Shown: positions 34,584 to 43,803, numbered from the stretch's first letter. The stretch: DNA of 64,000 nucleotides from MFD04716-140 sp963703125 (GCA_963703125.1 OY969790.1:3348001-3412000), one strand, 5' to 3'. Notes: generated from the sequence alone by a model not told the origin. Made by a program: numbers and translations.

Positions 34584-35735
34584 ATGAAGATAGCTATAGT
34601 TTGTTACCCGACTTTTGGAGGTAGTGGTGTGGTTGCCACGGAATTAGGGATTGCCCTTGCCAATCGCGGCCATGAGGTTCATTTTGTCACCTATCGGCAA
34701 CCGGTTCGTTTGGAACTTTTGAATAACAAGATCCATTTTCATGAGGTCCATGTGCCGGAATATCCGCTTTTTCATTACCAACCATATGAACTGGCCTTGT
34801 CAAGTAAATTGGTAGATACCATTAAGCTGCATGGTATAGAACTTTTGCACGTTCATTATGCCATTCCACATGCCTATGCAGGATATATGGCCAAAAAGAT
34901 GCTGGAAGAGGAGCATATTTATATCCCCATGATTACCACACTTCATGGGACCGATATTACCTTGGTCGGTAAACATCCTTTCTATAAACCGGCAGTAACG
35001 TTTAGCATCAATCAGTCCGATGTGGTAACGTCCGTTTCTGAAAACTTAAAACAGCGCACCTTGGAGTTCTTTGATATAAAAAAGGAAATTCAGGTAATTC
35101 CCAACTTTATTGACAAAAGAAAATACAATACCTCTTTTACGGACTGCCAGCGTTCGCTAATGGCAAATGATGATGAAAAGATTATTACACATATAAGCAA
35201 TTTTCGAAAGGTAAAGCGCATCCCCGACGTTATTCAAATATTCCATAGGATACAGAAAGTCATTCCAGCAAAATTAATTATGGTCGGGGAAGGGCCCGAG
35301 AAGGAAGGAGCTGAGTTTCTGGCTGAAAAGCTAGGTATCGCCGAGAAAGTTATATTTTTAGGAAATAGCAATGAGATTGACCGTATTTTGTGTTTCTCGG
35401 ATTTATTCTTATTGCCTTCGGAATCCGAGAGCTTCGGTTTGGCGGCATTGGAAGCAATGATCAACAGGGTACCGGTTATCTCAAGTAATGCAGGAGGAAT
35501 TCCAGAAGTCAATTTACAGGGGATAACCGGATATTTAAGTGACGTGGGCAATATTGATGAGATGGCCTCCAATGCCCTTAAAATATTACAAGATGAATCT
35601 GTTTTGGAAAAGTTCAAGGAAAACGCCGCAGAATCTGCGCGGCGATTTGATATTCTGAAGGTGTTACCACTTTACGAAGAAGTATACGAAAAGGCTTATA
35701 ATGCGAGACTCAAGAATACATACTCCCTAAAATGA
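34584..35735 (+). CDS. bshA: N-acetyl-alpha-D-glucosaminyl L-malate synthase BshA
   Basis: BshA joins GlcNAc from UDP-GlcNAc to L-malate, the first step of bacillithiol synthesis. The 383-residue GT-B protein has the diagnostic start YPTFGGSGVVATELG (8-22), LLHVHYAIPHAYA and TTLHGTDITLVG in the N-terminal domain, and VGEGPEKEG and LPSESESFGLAALEAM (the E-x7-E motif) in the C-terminal domain. The organism therefore probably uses bacillithiol as its low-molecular-weight thiol; bshB and bshC are not in this window. The stop overlaps the next gene by 4 bases (ATGA). Confidence 0.96.
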   Translation: MKIAIVCYPTFGGSGVVATELGIALANRGHEVHFVTYRQPVRLELLNNKIHFHEVHVPEYPLFHYQPYELALSSKLVDTIKLHGIELLHVHYAIPHAYAGYMAKKMLEEEHIYIPMITTLHGTDITLVGKHPFYKPAVTFSINQSDVVTSVSENLKQRTLEFFDIKKEIQVIPNFIDKRKYNTSFTDCQRSLMANDDEKIITHISNFRKVKRIPDVIQIFHRIQKVIPAKLIMVGEGPEKEGAEFLAEKLGIAEKVIFLGNSNEIDRILCFSDLFLLPSESESFGLAALEAMINRVPVISSNAGGIPEVNLQGITGYLSDVGNIDEMASNALKILQDESVLEKFKENAAESARRFDILKVLPLYEEVYEKAYNARLKNTYSLK

Positions 35736-36184
35736 GATTGGTAGCATTGGTGTTTTTTTGTTTTTTGATTTCTTGTAAGGGTCAGAAAAAGGTATTACCC
35801 AATGATCTAGAAGATGCAGATACAATCCATTCCACACTATCGCCCTTACTTTTGTTAAGCGACCATTATGGGGATTCCAAATCCATTGAAGATGAAGTGA
35901 TAGGGAACGAAAAAAGGCTGAGGAGTTTTTTTGCGGTTATTAATAGGACAAGAAAACCTGGTGTTCCCGTTCCCGAAGTGGATTTTTCAAAAGAAGTGAT
36001 ATTGCTCGTTTTTGGAGACCCTCAAAAAGAAGATCGATTGTTGGAGATACTAATGGAATCAGATGACAAGATTATTTTTAAAAAGAACAAAACCGAGAAT
36101 ACCGATAAGGAAGGGCCAATCACATTCAATATGTATAAAATGCCCATAACTTCAAAGGAAATTAGTTTTAAAAACCGAAAGTAG
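35732..36184 (+). CDS. Small lipoprotein translationally coupled to bshA
   Basis: This 150-residue protein starts within the bshA stop (ATGA overlap), so the two are translationally coupled. It has a short signal peptide ending in LISC (Cys15), a lipobox, so it is a lipoprotein. I do not recognise the rest. Visible parts are SKEVILLVFGDPQKEDRLLEIL in the middle and a Lys-rich hydrophilic C-terminus. A role near bacillithiol or redox homeostasis is only suggested by position. Confidence 0.72.
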   Translation: MRLVALVFFCFLISCKGQKKVLPNDLEDADTIHSTLSPLLLLSDHYGDSKSIEDEVIGNEKRLRSFFAVINRTRKPGVPVPEVDFSKEVILLVFGDPQKEDRLLEILMESDDKIIFKKNKTENTDKEGPITFNMYKMPITSKEISFKNRK

Positions 36185-36226
36185 AATAGCGATATTTTCT
36201 TGCCCTTTAACTAACCATCGAATATA

Positions 36227-36253
36227 CCTACAGTTCGTAGGGCTTTTTTTTTT
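36227..36253 (+). terminator. Possible terminator after the bshA operon
   Basis: CCTAC (36227-36231) pairs with GTAGG (36237-36241) and is followed by GC and a run of ten T. The stem is short (5 bases), but the T tract is strong. Confidence 0.42.
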
Positions 36254-36308
36254 CAATTGGTCGCATACCCTAATTTTACGGATTATATAGCCCCAAAACC
36301 GTAAACTT

Positions 36309-37487
36309 ATGAAAAAAAATATACTTTATTTCAGTATATCATTACTTCTATCGACGAACCTAATCCTGGCCCAGGAAGAGTTGCAACTCACATCCAAAGA
36401 TAGCTTAGTTCTAAGCTCTTGGGTTGTTGGTCTGGGTATTAACATTGTGGACGATACCGCTACTCCTTTTGGTGAACAGTTTTTGAATATTGATGATACT
36501 TGGAATATGGTGCCGTATCCATCAAGAATAAGTATTGGAAGATTTTTTAAGAGCGGCATCGGATTGGAAGCCATTGGCACCTATAATAAGTACAAGGTAG
36601 GTAAGCTTATAGACGGTAAGATTAATCAAGCTCCAAGGGATTATTTTGCCATTGATGGCAAAATAAGTTATGACATGAATAAACTTGTTGGACAAACAGG
36701 ATGGTTTGATCCCTATGTTCATGTAGGTGCCGGTTATAGTTCAATCGGGGGCCTCGGAAGAAGTACTGCAAATGCTGGCTTTGGTTTTAATACCTGGTTC
36801 AGCGATACATGGGGTCTCAATTTTAATACGATGGGCAAATGGGGCATTCCCGAGGGCTCTACGAAACAATTACAGCATTCCGCAGGGGTTGTTTATCAAT
36901 TTGCCGTAGAAAAGGGACTTTCGAAAAAAGGACTGGAAAAACAGGCACTTATTGAGGCCATGGAGAAGGAAAAACAACGTGTACAGGACTCCATTGCAGC
37001 GGCGGACAGGGCTAGGGATGAAGCAGCCCTGGCAGAACGCTTTGCGAAGGAAAAGGAAAACGCAAGACTAGCGGCTGCCAAAAAGGACAGTATAGAAGCC
37101 CTACAAAGGGAGTGGGATAAACTGCAAAAGGAAATCAATGACTTGGGTTATGTTTACTTTGCGCTAAATTCTTCACTTTTAAATTTAAAATCTAAAAATG
37201 TATTGGATCAGTTGGCAATTGTTTTGAAGAATACCCCAAATGCTGAAATTGAAGTTAGATCCTATACCGATTCAAGGGGTACCGCCGATTACAATCAGAG
37301 TCTTTCAGAATTGAGGGCCAAAACGACTACGGATTATCTATTCAATAAGGGAATTCCCAAACATCAATTATCATATAAGGGCTTTGGTGAAACCAACCTT
37401 TTGAATAGATGTAGTGATGGTGTTAAATGCACCGAGAGTGAGCACAGATTAAATAGGAGGTCTGAGTTTATCCTCAAAAGTTACTGA
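36309..37487 (+). CDS. OmpA family outer-membrane protein
   Basis: This 392-residue protein has a signal peptide (ending LAQEE near residue 22), an N-terminal beta-barrel-like domain (about 25-200, with GYSSIGGLGRSTANAGFGFNTWFS), a charged coiled-coil (about 215-275, rich in Glu, Lys and Ala), and an OmpA/MotB peptidoglycan-binding domain (about 280-392). The binding-site motif YTDSRGTADYNQSLSELRA and the closing EHRLNRRSEFIL are canonical. It tethers the outer membrane to the cell wall. It is convergent with the GNAT operon and they share a terminator. Confidence 0.94.
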   Translation: MKKNILYFSISLLLSTNLILAQEELQLTSKDSLVLSSWVVGLGINIVDDTATPFGEQFLNIDDTWNMVPYPSRISIGRFFKSGIGLEAIGTYNKYKVGKLIDGKINQAPRDYFAIDGKISYDMNKLVGQTGWFDPYVHVGAGYSSIGGLGRSTANAGFGFNTWFSDTWGLNFNTMGKWGIPEGSTKQLQHSAGVVYQFAVEKGLSKKGLEKQALIEAMEKEKQRVQDSIAAADRARDEAALAERFAKEKENARLAAAKKDSIEALQREWDKLQKEINDLGYVYFALNSSLLNLKSKNVLDQLAIVLKNTPNAEIEVRSYTDSRGTADYNQSLSELRAKTTTDYLFNKGIPKHQLSYKGFGETNLLNRCSDGVKCTESEHRLNRRSEFILKSY

Positions 37488-37510
37488 GGAATTATTAGTT
37501 TTAGGCAATA

Positions 37511-37540
37511 AAAAAATCGGGATTTATTTCCCGATTTTTT
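37511..37540. terminator. Bidirectional terminator between ompA and the GNAT operon
   Basis: AAAAAATCGGGA (37511-37522) and TCCCGATTTTTT (37529-37540) form a perfect 12-base stem with a TTTATT loop. Flanking A and T runs let it end both convergent transcripts. Confidence 0.85.
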
Positions 37541-37597
37541 TATAATACACTATTTCAGAATCAAAATTAATGCACGTCTAAGTTATTGAATGTCAGC

Positions 37598-38749
37598 CTA
37601 TGGCTCAAGAGTGAATACCATTTCTTTATTCGTACCACATATTACAAATGTATTTTCCTTGTCTTCCAATTTAAAGGTTTTTATTTTCGATTTATGTTCC
37701 ATATGGATGTATTGAAAATCATAAACAATTTTTCTCAAAAAGGCATGTTCGCTTGATTCTATATTTATAAGGACTTTTTGAGCTTTTGATACTGACGCAC
37801 TTGAACTCACTAGTTGGACCACTTTTTGCTCGATTAAAGTTTTTGATGATTTTTTAAAAATGGAAGAAGAAACCAAATTATCATAGAGATGTTTTAATTT
37901 CTTTCTTTTGAGATATTCCTTTAAAAATACCAGAATGTATTTTATTTGAACTTTGCATTTTAAAAAGTAATCCGATTTTGGATATAATAAATGATGTTCA
38001 TAAAAATAAATCATATTACTCCATCTCCGCTTATAGTCCAAATCCCCATATCCCATTTCAATAATCTTGAAATCATTTTGCAAACACCATTCTATTTGTT
38101 TATAGATAGCTGAGTTTCCAAGACCATATTTGTAATAATCTATATCATAGGCAGGTATTGCACTAAATAAAATCTTTTGCAATTTATAGGATACCGTGAT
38201 TTGGATTGGTTTCTCCCCATCATAAATAACAGAAAGCAAGGCTTTGCCATTTTTAAGGTTGCTCATTACTGAGCCATGTAAGTCCGCCCAATTTTGAAGA
38301 TTTTCATTTTTGTCATCTCGCTGCTCAAACCTTGATATCAACATTTTTTTTAAAGCACCCATTAAGAATTCATACTCATCAATGGTTGTGTTCTCTTCAT
38401 AAACTACATATCGTATATCAAAGCAAAGATTTATGCGTTCCAACCTTTTAGTTACTTTGCTATAATCTTTTTGAAACTGATTTTTAACATAGATTTGCAC
38501 ATCTTCAAAATTTTGAAGATCAATGGCATATCCTTTATTGAATTGCTTTATTTTTTTTTTGTAGAAACCTTGGTCTAATGTTAAGTGAAGGTAATCCGGT
38601 ATTAAGTCAAAAACGTGAAATCCTAATTCCTCATTTTTAGTCAGAAAGTTGCTTTCCAGATATAAAATTTCTTCATTTGATAAAAAATAAAGGTTCTTAT
38701 AACCGGATGGGAGTTCTTGTACTTTAGATAGATGCTTGTAGAAATTCAT
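37598..38749 (-). CDS. GNAT/FemAB-like acyltransferase paralogue 1
   Basis: This 383-residue protein is the last of three tandem paralogues. The central part has the features of the BioF2-like GNAT acetyltransferases (PF13480 type): LSVIYDGEKPIQITVSYK (about 174-191), IPAYDIDYYKYGLGNSAIYKQIEWCLQN (about 197-224) and YGDLDYKRRWSNM. These cytoplasmic enzymes transfer acyl or amino-acyl groups, often onto cell-wall or surface-glycan precursors. About 120 residues after the domain are Lys-rich and specific to this copy. No signal peptide or membrane segment is seen. The substrate is unknown. It sits 76 bases downstream of paralogue 2 and before a strong terminator. Confidence 0.72.
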   Translation of the reverse strand: MNFYKHLSKVQELPSGYKNLYFLSNEEILYLESNFLTKNEELGFHVFDLIPDYLHLTLDQGFYKKKIKQFNKGYAIDLQNFEDVQIYVKNQFQKDYSKVTKRLERINLCFDIRYVVYEENTTIDEYEFLMGALKKMLISRFEQRDDKNENLQNWADLHGSVMSNLKNGKALLSVIYDGEKPIQITVSYKLQKILFSAIPAYDIDYYKYGLGNSAIYKQIEWCLQNDFKIIEMGYGDLDYKRRWSNMIYFYEHHLLYPKSDYFLKCKVQIKYILVFLKEYLKRKKLKHLYDNLVSSSIFKKSSKTLIEQKVVQLVSSSASVSKAQKVLINIESSEHAFLRKIVYDFQYIHMEHKSKIKTFKLEDKENTFVICGTNKEMVFTLEP

Positions 38750-38825
38750 TAATTCCTTGGTATGCTCTTTGAAACCTTCATATTTCTTTAATGGTTTTTG
38801 GTTTAAATTATAAATATTATTTTAT

Positions 38826-39791
38826 TTAGTGACTTTTCCAATTATGTCCTTTAATTTTTTTTCGATTGCTGTAATAGTATAATTTATCAAGTTGGATTAG
38901 ATTTCCTATGATTCCACGCTTTCTAAGTGTTTGCTTGAAAATGAGCATTTTGGATACAATGAATGCAATTAGGCTCGATGTAAAGGAATTTCGTTTATAA
39001 AACAAATGATGGTGAAACTTATATATGTGGTTACTCCATCTTAATTTATTATCTGTGGCCCCTTTTGAAACATCCCAAATTTCAAAATTGTTTTGAAAGC
39101 TCCATTCTAGATTTTTCAGCATGGCAATGTCCCCCATACTGTATTTAAAGTAATCAACGTCATATATTTGGATGAAGCTAAAGACAATGCCCGATCTATG
39201 AAAATTTAGAGTAATGGTTATTGGTTTTTCTTTATCATATATCACACAGATCGATGCTTCTTTTTTCAGTATTTTAGGGTAAAATAAATCATAATATATG
39301 TGCCATTCGAGCAAGTATCTATTGTGAATTTTTTTTTGCTCAAATCGCTCTTTCATCGAAATGTAGCATACATCAAAAAGATGGTCGTATTCGGTCTTCT
39401 TTATATTCCCATAATAGAACACATAGTTGACATCATAGGTTTCCTCCAGTTTCCTAATTTTGGATCTTAAATTTTTTCTTGGATTTCGACTAAATGTTTT
39501 ATTGACCAAATCTTCTATATCATGAAACTTGGCAAGATTGATTAGGTAGCCGTCATATTGTGTAATTCTTTTGATTTCAATTTGATTATTGATTTTTGAA
39601 AGAATAACATTTAAATAATCAGGAATATCGGTAACCATCTCAATTACTGCATGTGAAGATTCTATTGATGAACTGTATTCTATAACTATTTCTTTTCCAG
39701 ATAATTTATTTACAAGTTTTTTTTCATAAAACGGTTGAATTTTGTTTTCGACACAAAGCTGTAATATAAAATTGGTTGTATTAACCGTCAT
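38826..39791 (-). CDS. GNAT/FemAB-like acyltransferase paralogue 2
   Basis: This 321-residue protein is clearly related to its neighbours. It shares CVIYDKEKPITITLNFH, IQIYDVDYFKYSMGDIAMLKNLEW and KGATDNKLRWSN with the matching blocks of paralogues 1 and 3. The N-terminal half (about 1-120) is poorly conserved and may set the acceptor. It is very rich in Ile, Lys, Asn and Tyr, like the rest of this operon, and unlike the housekeeping genes to the left. The reaction is inferred only from the fold family. Confidence 0.7.
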   Translation of the reverse strand: MTVNTTNFILQLCVENKIQPFYEKKLVNKLSGKEIVIEYSSSIESSHAVIEMVTDIPDYLNVILSKINNQIEIKRITQYDGYLINLAKFHDIEDLVNKTFSRNPRKNLRSKIRKLEETYDVNYVFYYGNIKKTEYDHLFDVCYISMKERFEQKKIHNRYLLEWHIYYDLFYPKILKKEASICVIYDKEKPITITLNFHRSGIVFSFIQIYDVDYFKYSMGDIAMLKNLEWSFQNNFEIWDVSKGATDNKLRWSNHIYKFHHHLFYKRNSFTSSLIAFIVSKMLIFKQTLRKRGIIGNLIQLDKLYYYSNRKKIKGHNWKSH

Positions 39792-39855
39792 TTAGACTGC
39801 GAATTAGAGTGAAACCTTCAATTCATTAATATACCTGGCCTACCAAGGTGATGTT

Positions 39856-40878
39856 TTAGCTAAGCTGAGTCATTTTTCTATTTCTAAAGAAAAAAGTGAA
39901 TTTGTGCAATAAAGTATTAACCCCCTTATTTCTAAAGAATTGTTTTATTTTAAAGAAAAAGAAAATAGAATAAGCTAAGGACGTAGCCTTTATGGACTTA
40001 GAATCATAAGCTATGTGATATTCAAATTTATATTTAATGCTACCCCATCTGGTTTTATAGTCATAGTATCCTTTAGAAAAATCTACTATTTCTATTTTTT
40101 GTTCAATTGCCCATTCCAAGAGTTGGGTAATATTTACGGTTCCAACGTTAAATTTTGAATACGATATATCAAATACAGTTATAGCAACGAAGATTATATT
40201 CTCTGACATAAAGCTTAACATGACCCCAATTGGCTTCTGATTATCATAAACCACATATATTGATGCTTTTTTTTCTAAGACCATGGGATAAACTACTTCA
40301 CAATAAAAGTCCCATTCTTTGGAATTAAGATTATTATTGGTTTCTTGTTTATCCTCAAACCTTCTTTCCAGTAAGGTCCTAAAATATCCAAAAATTTCGT
40401 CATATTCCTTTTTGGATATAGCTCCATAAAACATCTTATAGGATATTGAAAAGCTATCTTCAAGATTTCTTCGATAACTTCGAATTTTATATCGGCTCTT
40501 TGCATTAAACACGGAGGCCATGTAGTCTTCAAATGAACTATATTTCTTTAGATAGACAATGAAGCCTGGATATTGGGAAGTTTTAAGTACTTTAAGGGGA
40601 TTATTAATATTATTTTCCGGATGAAAGTACTCTGGAACATCATAGATGAGAAATACCTTATTTTTATACTTCTTGTCCTTATCACTAGAAATAGAATAAC
40701 TAATTCCTTTGGTTTGGGTTTTGCCGACATTGACATAAAGTGGCAGTCGCTTGTTTTTCACGAAAACTAAATCGGAAAAAAGACTAAAAGACATTGAGCA
40801 TTGGCCATCATTAAAATGCTTCAACCATTTTGATGTGAATATTTCTGATAGGAATGGATTATCTCTTATTAGATACAT
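39856..40878 (-). CDS. GNAT/FemAB-like acyltransferase paralogue 3
   Basis: This 340-residue protein is the first of the three paralogues in transcription order, 12 bases after the FemAB-like gene. Shared blocks are IYVVYDNQKPIGVMLSFM, ITVFDISYSKFNVGTVNITQLLEW and KGYYDYKTRWGSIKYKFEYH. ARG-rich FNAKSRYKIRSYRRNLED before the core resembles the cofactor/tRNA-contacting stretch seen in this superfamily, though that is a guess. No export signal is present. The presence of three diverged copies suggests three acceptors or three successive additions. Confidence 0.7.
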   Translation of the reverse strand: MYLIRDNPFLSEIFTSKWLKHFNDGQCSMSFSLFSDLVFVKNKRLPLYVNVGKTQTKGISYSISSDKDKKYKNKVFLIYDVPEYFHPENNINNPLKVLKTSQYPGFIVYLKKYSSFEDYMASVFNAKSRYKIRSYRRNLEDSFSISYKMFYGAISKKEYDEIFGYFRTLLERRFEDKQETNNNLNSKEWDFYCEVVYPMVLEKKASIYVVYDNQKPIGVMLSFMSENIIFVAITVFDISYSKFNVGTVNITQLLEWAIEQKIEIVDFSKGYYDYKTRWGSIKYKFEYHIAYDSKSIKATSLAYSIFFFFKIKQFFRNKGVNTLLHKFTFFFRNRKMTQLS

Positions 40879-40890
40879 TGAAAAGAAATC

Positions 40891-41931
40891 TTAAAGATCA
40901 CAGCGATAACTAGGGAAGAATTTTTTACAGCGTTCATCTAACAAAGAACAATCTCTTTCCTCTTTTTTCTCAATTAATTTGGTGTAAAACGATTCGTTAA
41001 CTATGTATTTCCAAACTTTAAATTCTTTATAATCTTTCGAGAAACTAGATTTGAATTGAAATAGCGAATCTTCATTACTACCAACGCCACCGCCAAGATT
41101 AATATAGCTGTAATTCTCGTTTGTTGCCTGAATTCTCATTTCATCTATCATTAATTTAACTGGATTAAGATACAGGTATTCTTCCTTAGTACCTGAAAGA
41201 TGATATTGAACAATATTGCCTTTCTTTATAAATATGGCCCCGGCGATTACTTCTTGCGACTCATTATGTATGGTCAACATTAGCTCACTTTTATAATCAT
41301 CGCTTTTCAAAAGTGCATCAAAATAGGGAAGGTCAAAGAAATAATTATCCTTTGCGTTCACGCGATACATATTATCATAGTAAATTTCCATAAATTTTAA
41401 AATATCCTCTTTGGTACTTCCCTTTTTTATGGTACAAAGTCTTCTAGCCTTATGAATATAGGTTCTTAATCTTTTTTGATATGCCTGATATTGTGTATCC
41501 AAATCTTTGGTCAAATCAATGTTGATCACTTTTCCACAGGTAACAATTTCACCCATATCTTGCAACACCCTTTCTTGATGTGGAATGTATGGGTTTAAAC
41601 GAGAAAAAACTGAGACAATTTTGTTTTCTAGAAAAAACTCTTCCAGGACCATTTTAAAAGCAACTAAATCGTGATGATTTTTCAAATTTGAGACCAATGG
41701 CCCTGGATAGCCATAAACCGAGGTAGCATCTTTATAGGTGGTGCCTTCAATCTTACGTATCAATAAGGGCAGCAATATGGTAAAATCATGAAGAGAGTAC
41801 TTTATTAGTACAGGTTCCTCATCTTGATTTTTTGACAATTGATGATAATCATAGGTATGATAAAAATCAGAATTTTTGCATAAATCAATTGATATACCCC
41901 ATTGTTCCCTTTCCGTTATTATTTCAATCAT
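40891..41931 (-). CDS. FemAB-like GNAT acyltransferase
   Basis: This protein (346 residues from the ATG at 41931; an ATG seven codons earlier at 41952 is also possible) resembles FemA/FemB-type aminoacyltransferases more than its three neighbours do. It opens with IEIITEREQWG and then FYHTYDYHQLSK, the usual start of FemAB-like GNAT proteins, followed by YGYPGPLVSNL, and later QAYQKRLRTYIHKARRL and YSYINLGGGVGSNEDSLFQFKSSFSK, the typical C-terminal block. Family members add amino acids or acyl groups to peptidoglycan or surface sugars. It probably works with the ATP-grasp and HAD enzymes upstream. Confidence 0.75.
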   Translation of the reverse strand: MIEIITEREQWGISIDLCKNSDFYHTYDYHQLSKNQDEEPVLIKYSLHDFTILLPLLIRKIEGTTYKDATSVYGYPGPLVSNLKNHHDLVAFKMVLEEFFLENKIVSVFSRLNPYIPHQERVLQDMGEIVTCGKVINIDLTKDLDTQYQAYQKRLRTYIHKARRLCTIKKGSTKEDILKFMEIYYDNMYRVNAKDNYFFDLPYFDALLKSDDYKSELMLTIHNESQEVIAGAIFIKKGNIVQYHLSGTKEEYLYLNPVKLMIDEMRIQATNENYSYINLGGGVGSNEDSLFQFKSSFSKDYKEFKVWKYIVNESFYTKLIEKKEERDCSLLDERCKKFFPSYRCDL

Positions 41932-41984
41932 TGAATTTATTATTGTCCTCACGGGCGAAATTCTATTTTAATTTGGTACATGTC

Positions 41985-42641
41985 TTACACAATTCGAACT
42001 TCGGAAAAAGAAGTAATGAATTTTTGGGGCATGTGTTTTTTATTTAAATACAAATACGATTCATGATGAATATTAAGTCCATTGTCGATAAGACCTATCG
42101 TTTTCCACCCTAAAATATTTGGTGCGATAAAATCCTTCTTAAGATTATCGGCAATATAACAATAGGCGTTACCGGAGAAATATTCTTCGACAATTTTAAA
42201 ATTGCTAAGACTTGGTTTTTCAGTTCCAATTTCTTCTGATATAACGATTTTATCAACCAAATCTGATATTTTCAAGGCATTAATTTTAGACATTTGTGTT
42301 CGTGATCTTCCATCAGTAACAATTGCAATTTTACCTTTTTTATTCTTAATACCCTCCAAAACGGCTAATGCCCCATCGAATATTTTTATTTGGGGATCGT
42401 GATAGCGATACATATCAATAAGTGATGCCTTCGAGATTTGATACCGTTTTTCAATTATTTCGAAAACATTTTCTTTACTTCTATAGAGAGATATCATAAA
42501 AGAAAAAAGTGTTTGGTGATTAACAGGTTCCAATTTTCTGGCAATTTGTTGGTAGGCCGACTTTAAGTAATCAAACTCATTGTAAAGTGTATCATCCAAA
42601 TCAAAAACCACAACCGTATTCTTATCAACCTTTATATCCAT
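41985..42641 (-). CDS. HAD-superfamily phosphatase
   Basis: This 218-residue cytoplasmic hydrolase has all four HAD motifs: VVVFDLDDTLYNE (nucleophile Asp and acid/base Asp), AIVTDGRSR (motif II Thr), a Lys in TEKPSLSNF (motif III), and YIADNLKKDF (motif IV Asp). The helical cap lies between motifs I and II. Its start overlaps the end of the ATP-grasp gene by 17 bases, so the two are tightly coupled. It may remove a phosphate from the ATP-grasp product or from a sugar intermediate. The substrate is unknown. Confidence 0.85.
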   Translation of the reverse strand: MDIKVDKNTVVVFDLDDTLYNEFDYLKSAYQQIARKLEPVNHQTLFSFMISLYRSKENVFEIIEKRYQISKASLIDMYRYHDPQIKIFDGALAVLEGIKNKKGKIAIVTDGRSRTQMSKINALKISDLVDKIVISEEIGTEKPSLSNFKIVEEYFSGNAYCYIADNLKKDFIAPNILGWKTIGLIDNGLNIHHESYLYLNKKHMPQKFITSFSEVRIV

Positions 42642-43596
42642 GCACTAAAATTTCATTATCATAGCGAATCATCAAAAGCTTATCCTCCCAACAACCAAAT
42701 TGGTCCTCAATATTTTCATTGAGCAAATATTCTTGAATAATCCATTTAGGAAAATTGGCCCCTGCCAAATAGGATAGAGGATATCCACCACCAAATCTTG
42801 GATTTATTTCTATTCCATATATATCTGATTCGTCTTTGTTATTGACAAAGAATTGAGCCGTTAAACAACCAATGGCCCCATCGATTTGCTCAAGGTTTTT
42901 TTGGAGGTAAGGAACAAGAAAATTATTGCTGGTAAGCCCCTTACTAACTTCACCGTCCCGTGTTTCCAATCTCTTTCTAGGAATGGCGCATTTTAGCCTA
43001 TTCTCTTTGCTATAATATAGATCACATGTAAATTCACTATAGACGGAGTGATCTAAATATTGTAAAAACATTAGCTTTTTGTTTTTAAAATGATAATCGC
43101 GAAGGTCTTCTCTTTTATTAATTAGATAGGTATCTATACTTCTGCTACCATCTAAAGGTTTTATGAACATAGGCAACAAAAAATCTTTTTTATTATACTC
43201 CTCTGCAACTTTGATGCCCTTAGAAACAAAAAAATCATGGATTACCCTCTTATCCCTACATTTTTCAACGAAACCAGTTGTAGATATAAGTACTTTAATA
43301 TTGCTGTCTTCCAAAAGCGACTTGTTTTCCGCAAGAAGTAAAAGTTCTGTGTCAATTGTTGGGATAATAAGACTTATATTTCTTGAATGACATTCTTTAA
43401 TCAAGGTTTCAATATAGTTCGTACTATTTATTCGCGGAACTTTAAAATAAGCGTCTGCAATATGACATGCGGCGGAAAGTATTGGTTCAGAATCGGCGGC
43501 AATTACTTTTCCCTCAGGAATTAATTTTCTTAACTCGGTTTGAAAAGCCCTAAGCAAGGAAACCCGTCTTCCGGCAGATGTTATTAAGATATTCAT
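42625..43596 (-). CDS. ATP-grasp carboxylate-amine ligase
   Basis: This 323-residue protein begins with NILITSAGRRVSLLRAF, the nucleotide-fold start shared by carbamoyl-phosphate-synthase-like and PylC-like ATP-grasp proteins, then has VIAADSEPILSAACHIAD and IIPTIDTELLLLAENK. The ATP-grasp core follows, with PMFIKPLDGSRSIDTYLI and, near the end, IYGIEINPRFGGGYPLSYLAGANF, which provides the Mg-binding Glu and Asn. It would activate a carboxylate as an acyl phosphate and join it to an amine. It is the first gene of the minus-strand operon. Confidence 0.85.
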   Translation of the reverse strand: MNILITSAGRRVSLLRAFQTELRKLIPEGKVIAADSEPILSAACHIADAYFKVPRINSTNYIETLIKECHSRNISLIIPTIDTELLLLAENKSLLEDSNIKVLISTTGFVEKCRDKRVIHDFFVSKGIKVAEEYNKKDFLLPMFIKPLDGSRSIDTYLINKREDLRDYHFKNKKLMFLQYLDHSVYSEFTCDLYYSKENRLKCAIPRKRLETRDGEVSKGLTSNNFLVPYLQKNLEQIDGAIGCLTAQFFVNNKDESDIYGIEINPRFGGGYPLSYLAGANFPKWIIQEYLLNENIEDQFGCWEDKLLMIRYDNEILVHGYKG

Positions 43597-43733
43597 TTAT
43601 AGTATGTTGGATTGGAAGCTTAAAATCATGAGTATAGCTCTAAATTTAAGCGCTAAAGATAGGGTAGATTTAAGAAAAAATAAGAATTGCTCCCTCAAAT
43701 ACCGTATTTATCGATTATTAGGGATACCATTTC

Positions 43734-43769
43734 ATTTTGACCTTTATTTTTTTCTTTTGAACGATTTTT
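43734..43769 (+). promoter_or_regulatory. Shared intergenic motif, copy 2 (upstream of the HTTM operon)
   Basis: ATTTTGACCTTTATTT (43734-43749) followed by TTTGAACGATTTTT (43756-43769). The same two blocks, with a shorter spacer, occur at 47769-47797. They lie 85-130 bases before the downstream gene. Confidence 0.35.
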
Positions 43770-43803
43770 GAAAAAGTGTAGGTATCGCTGTTACCAAAAT
43801 GAA

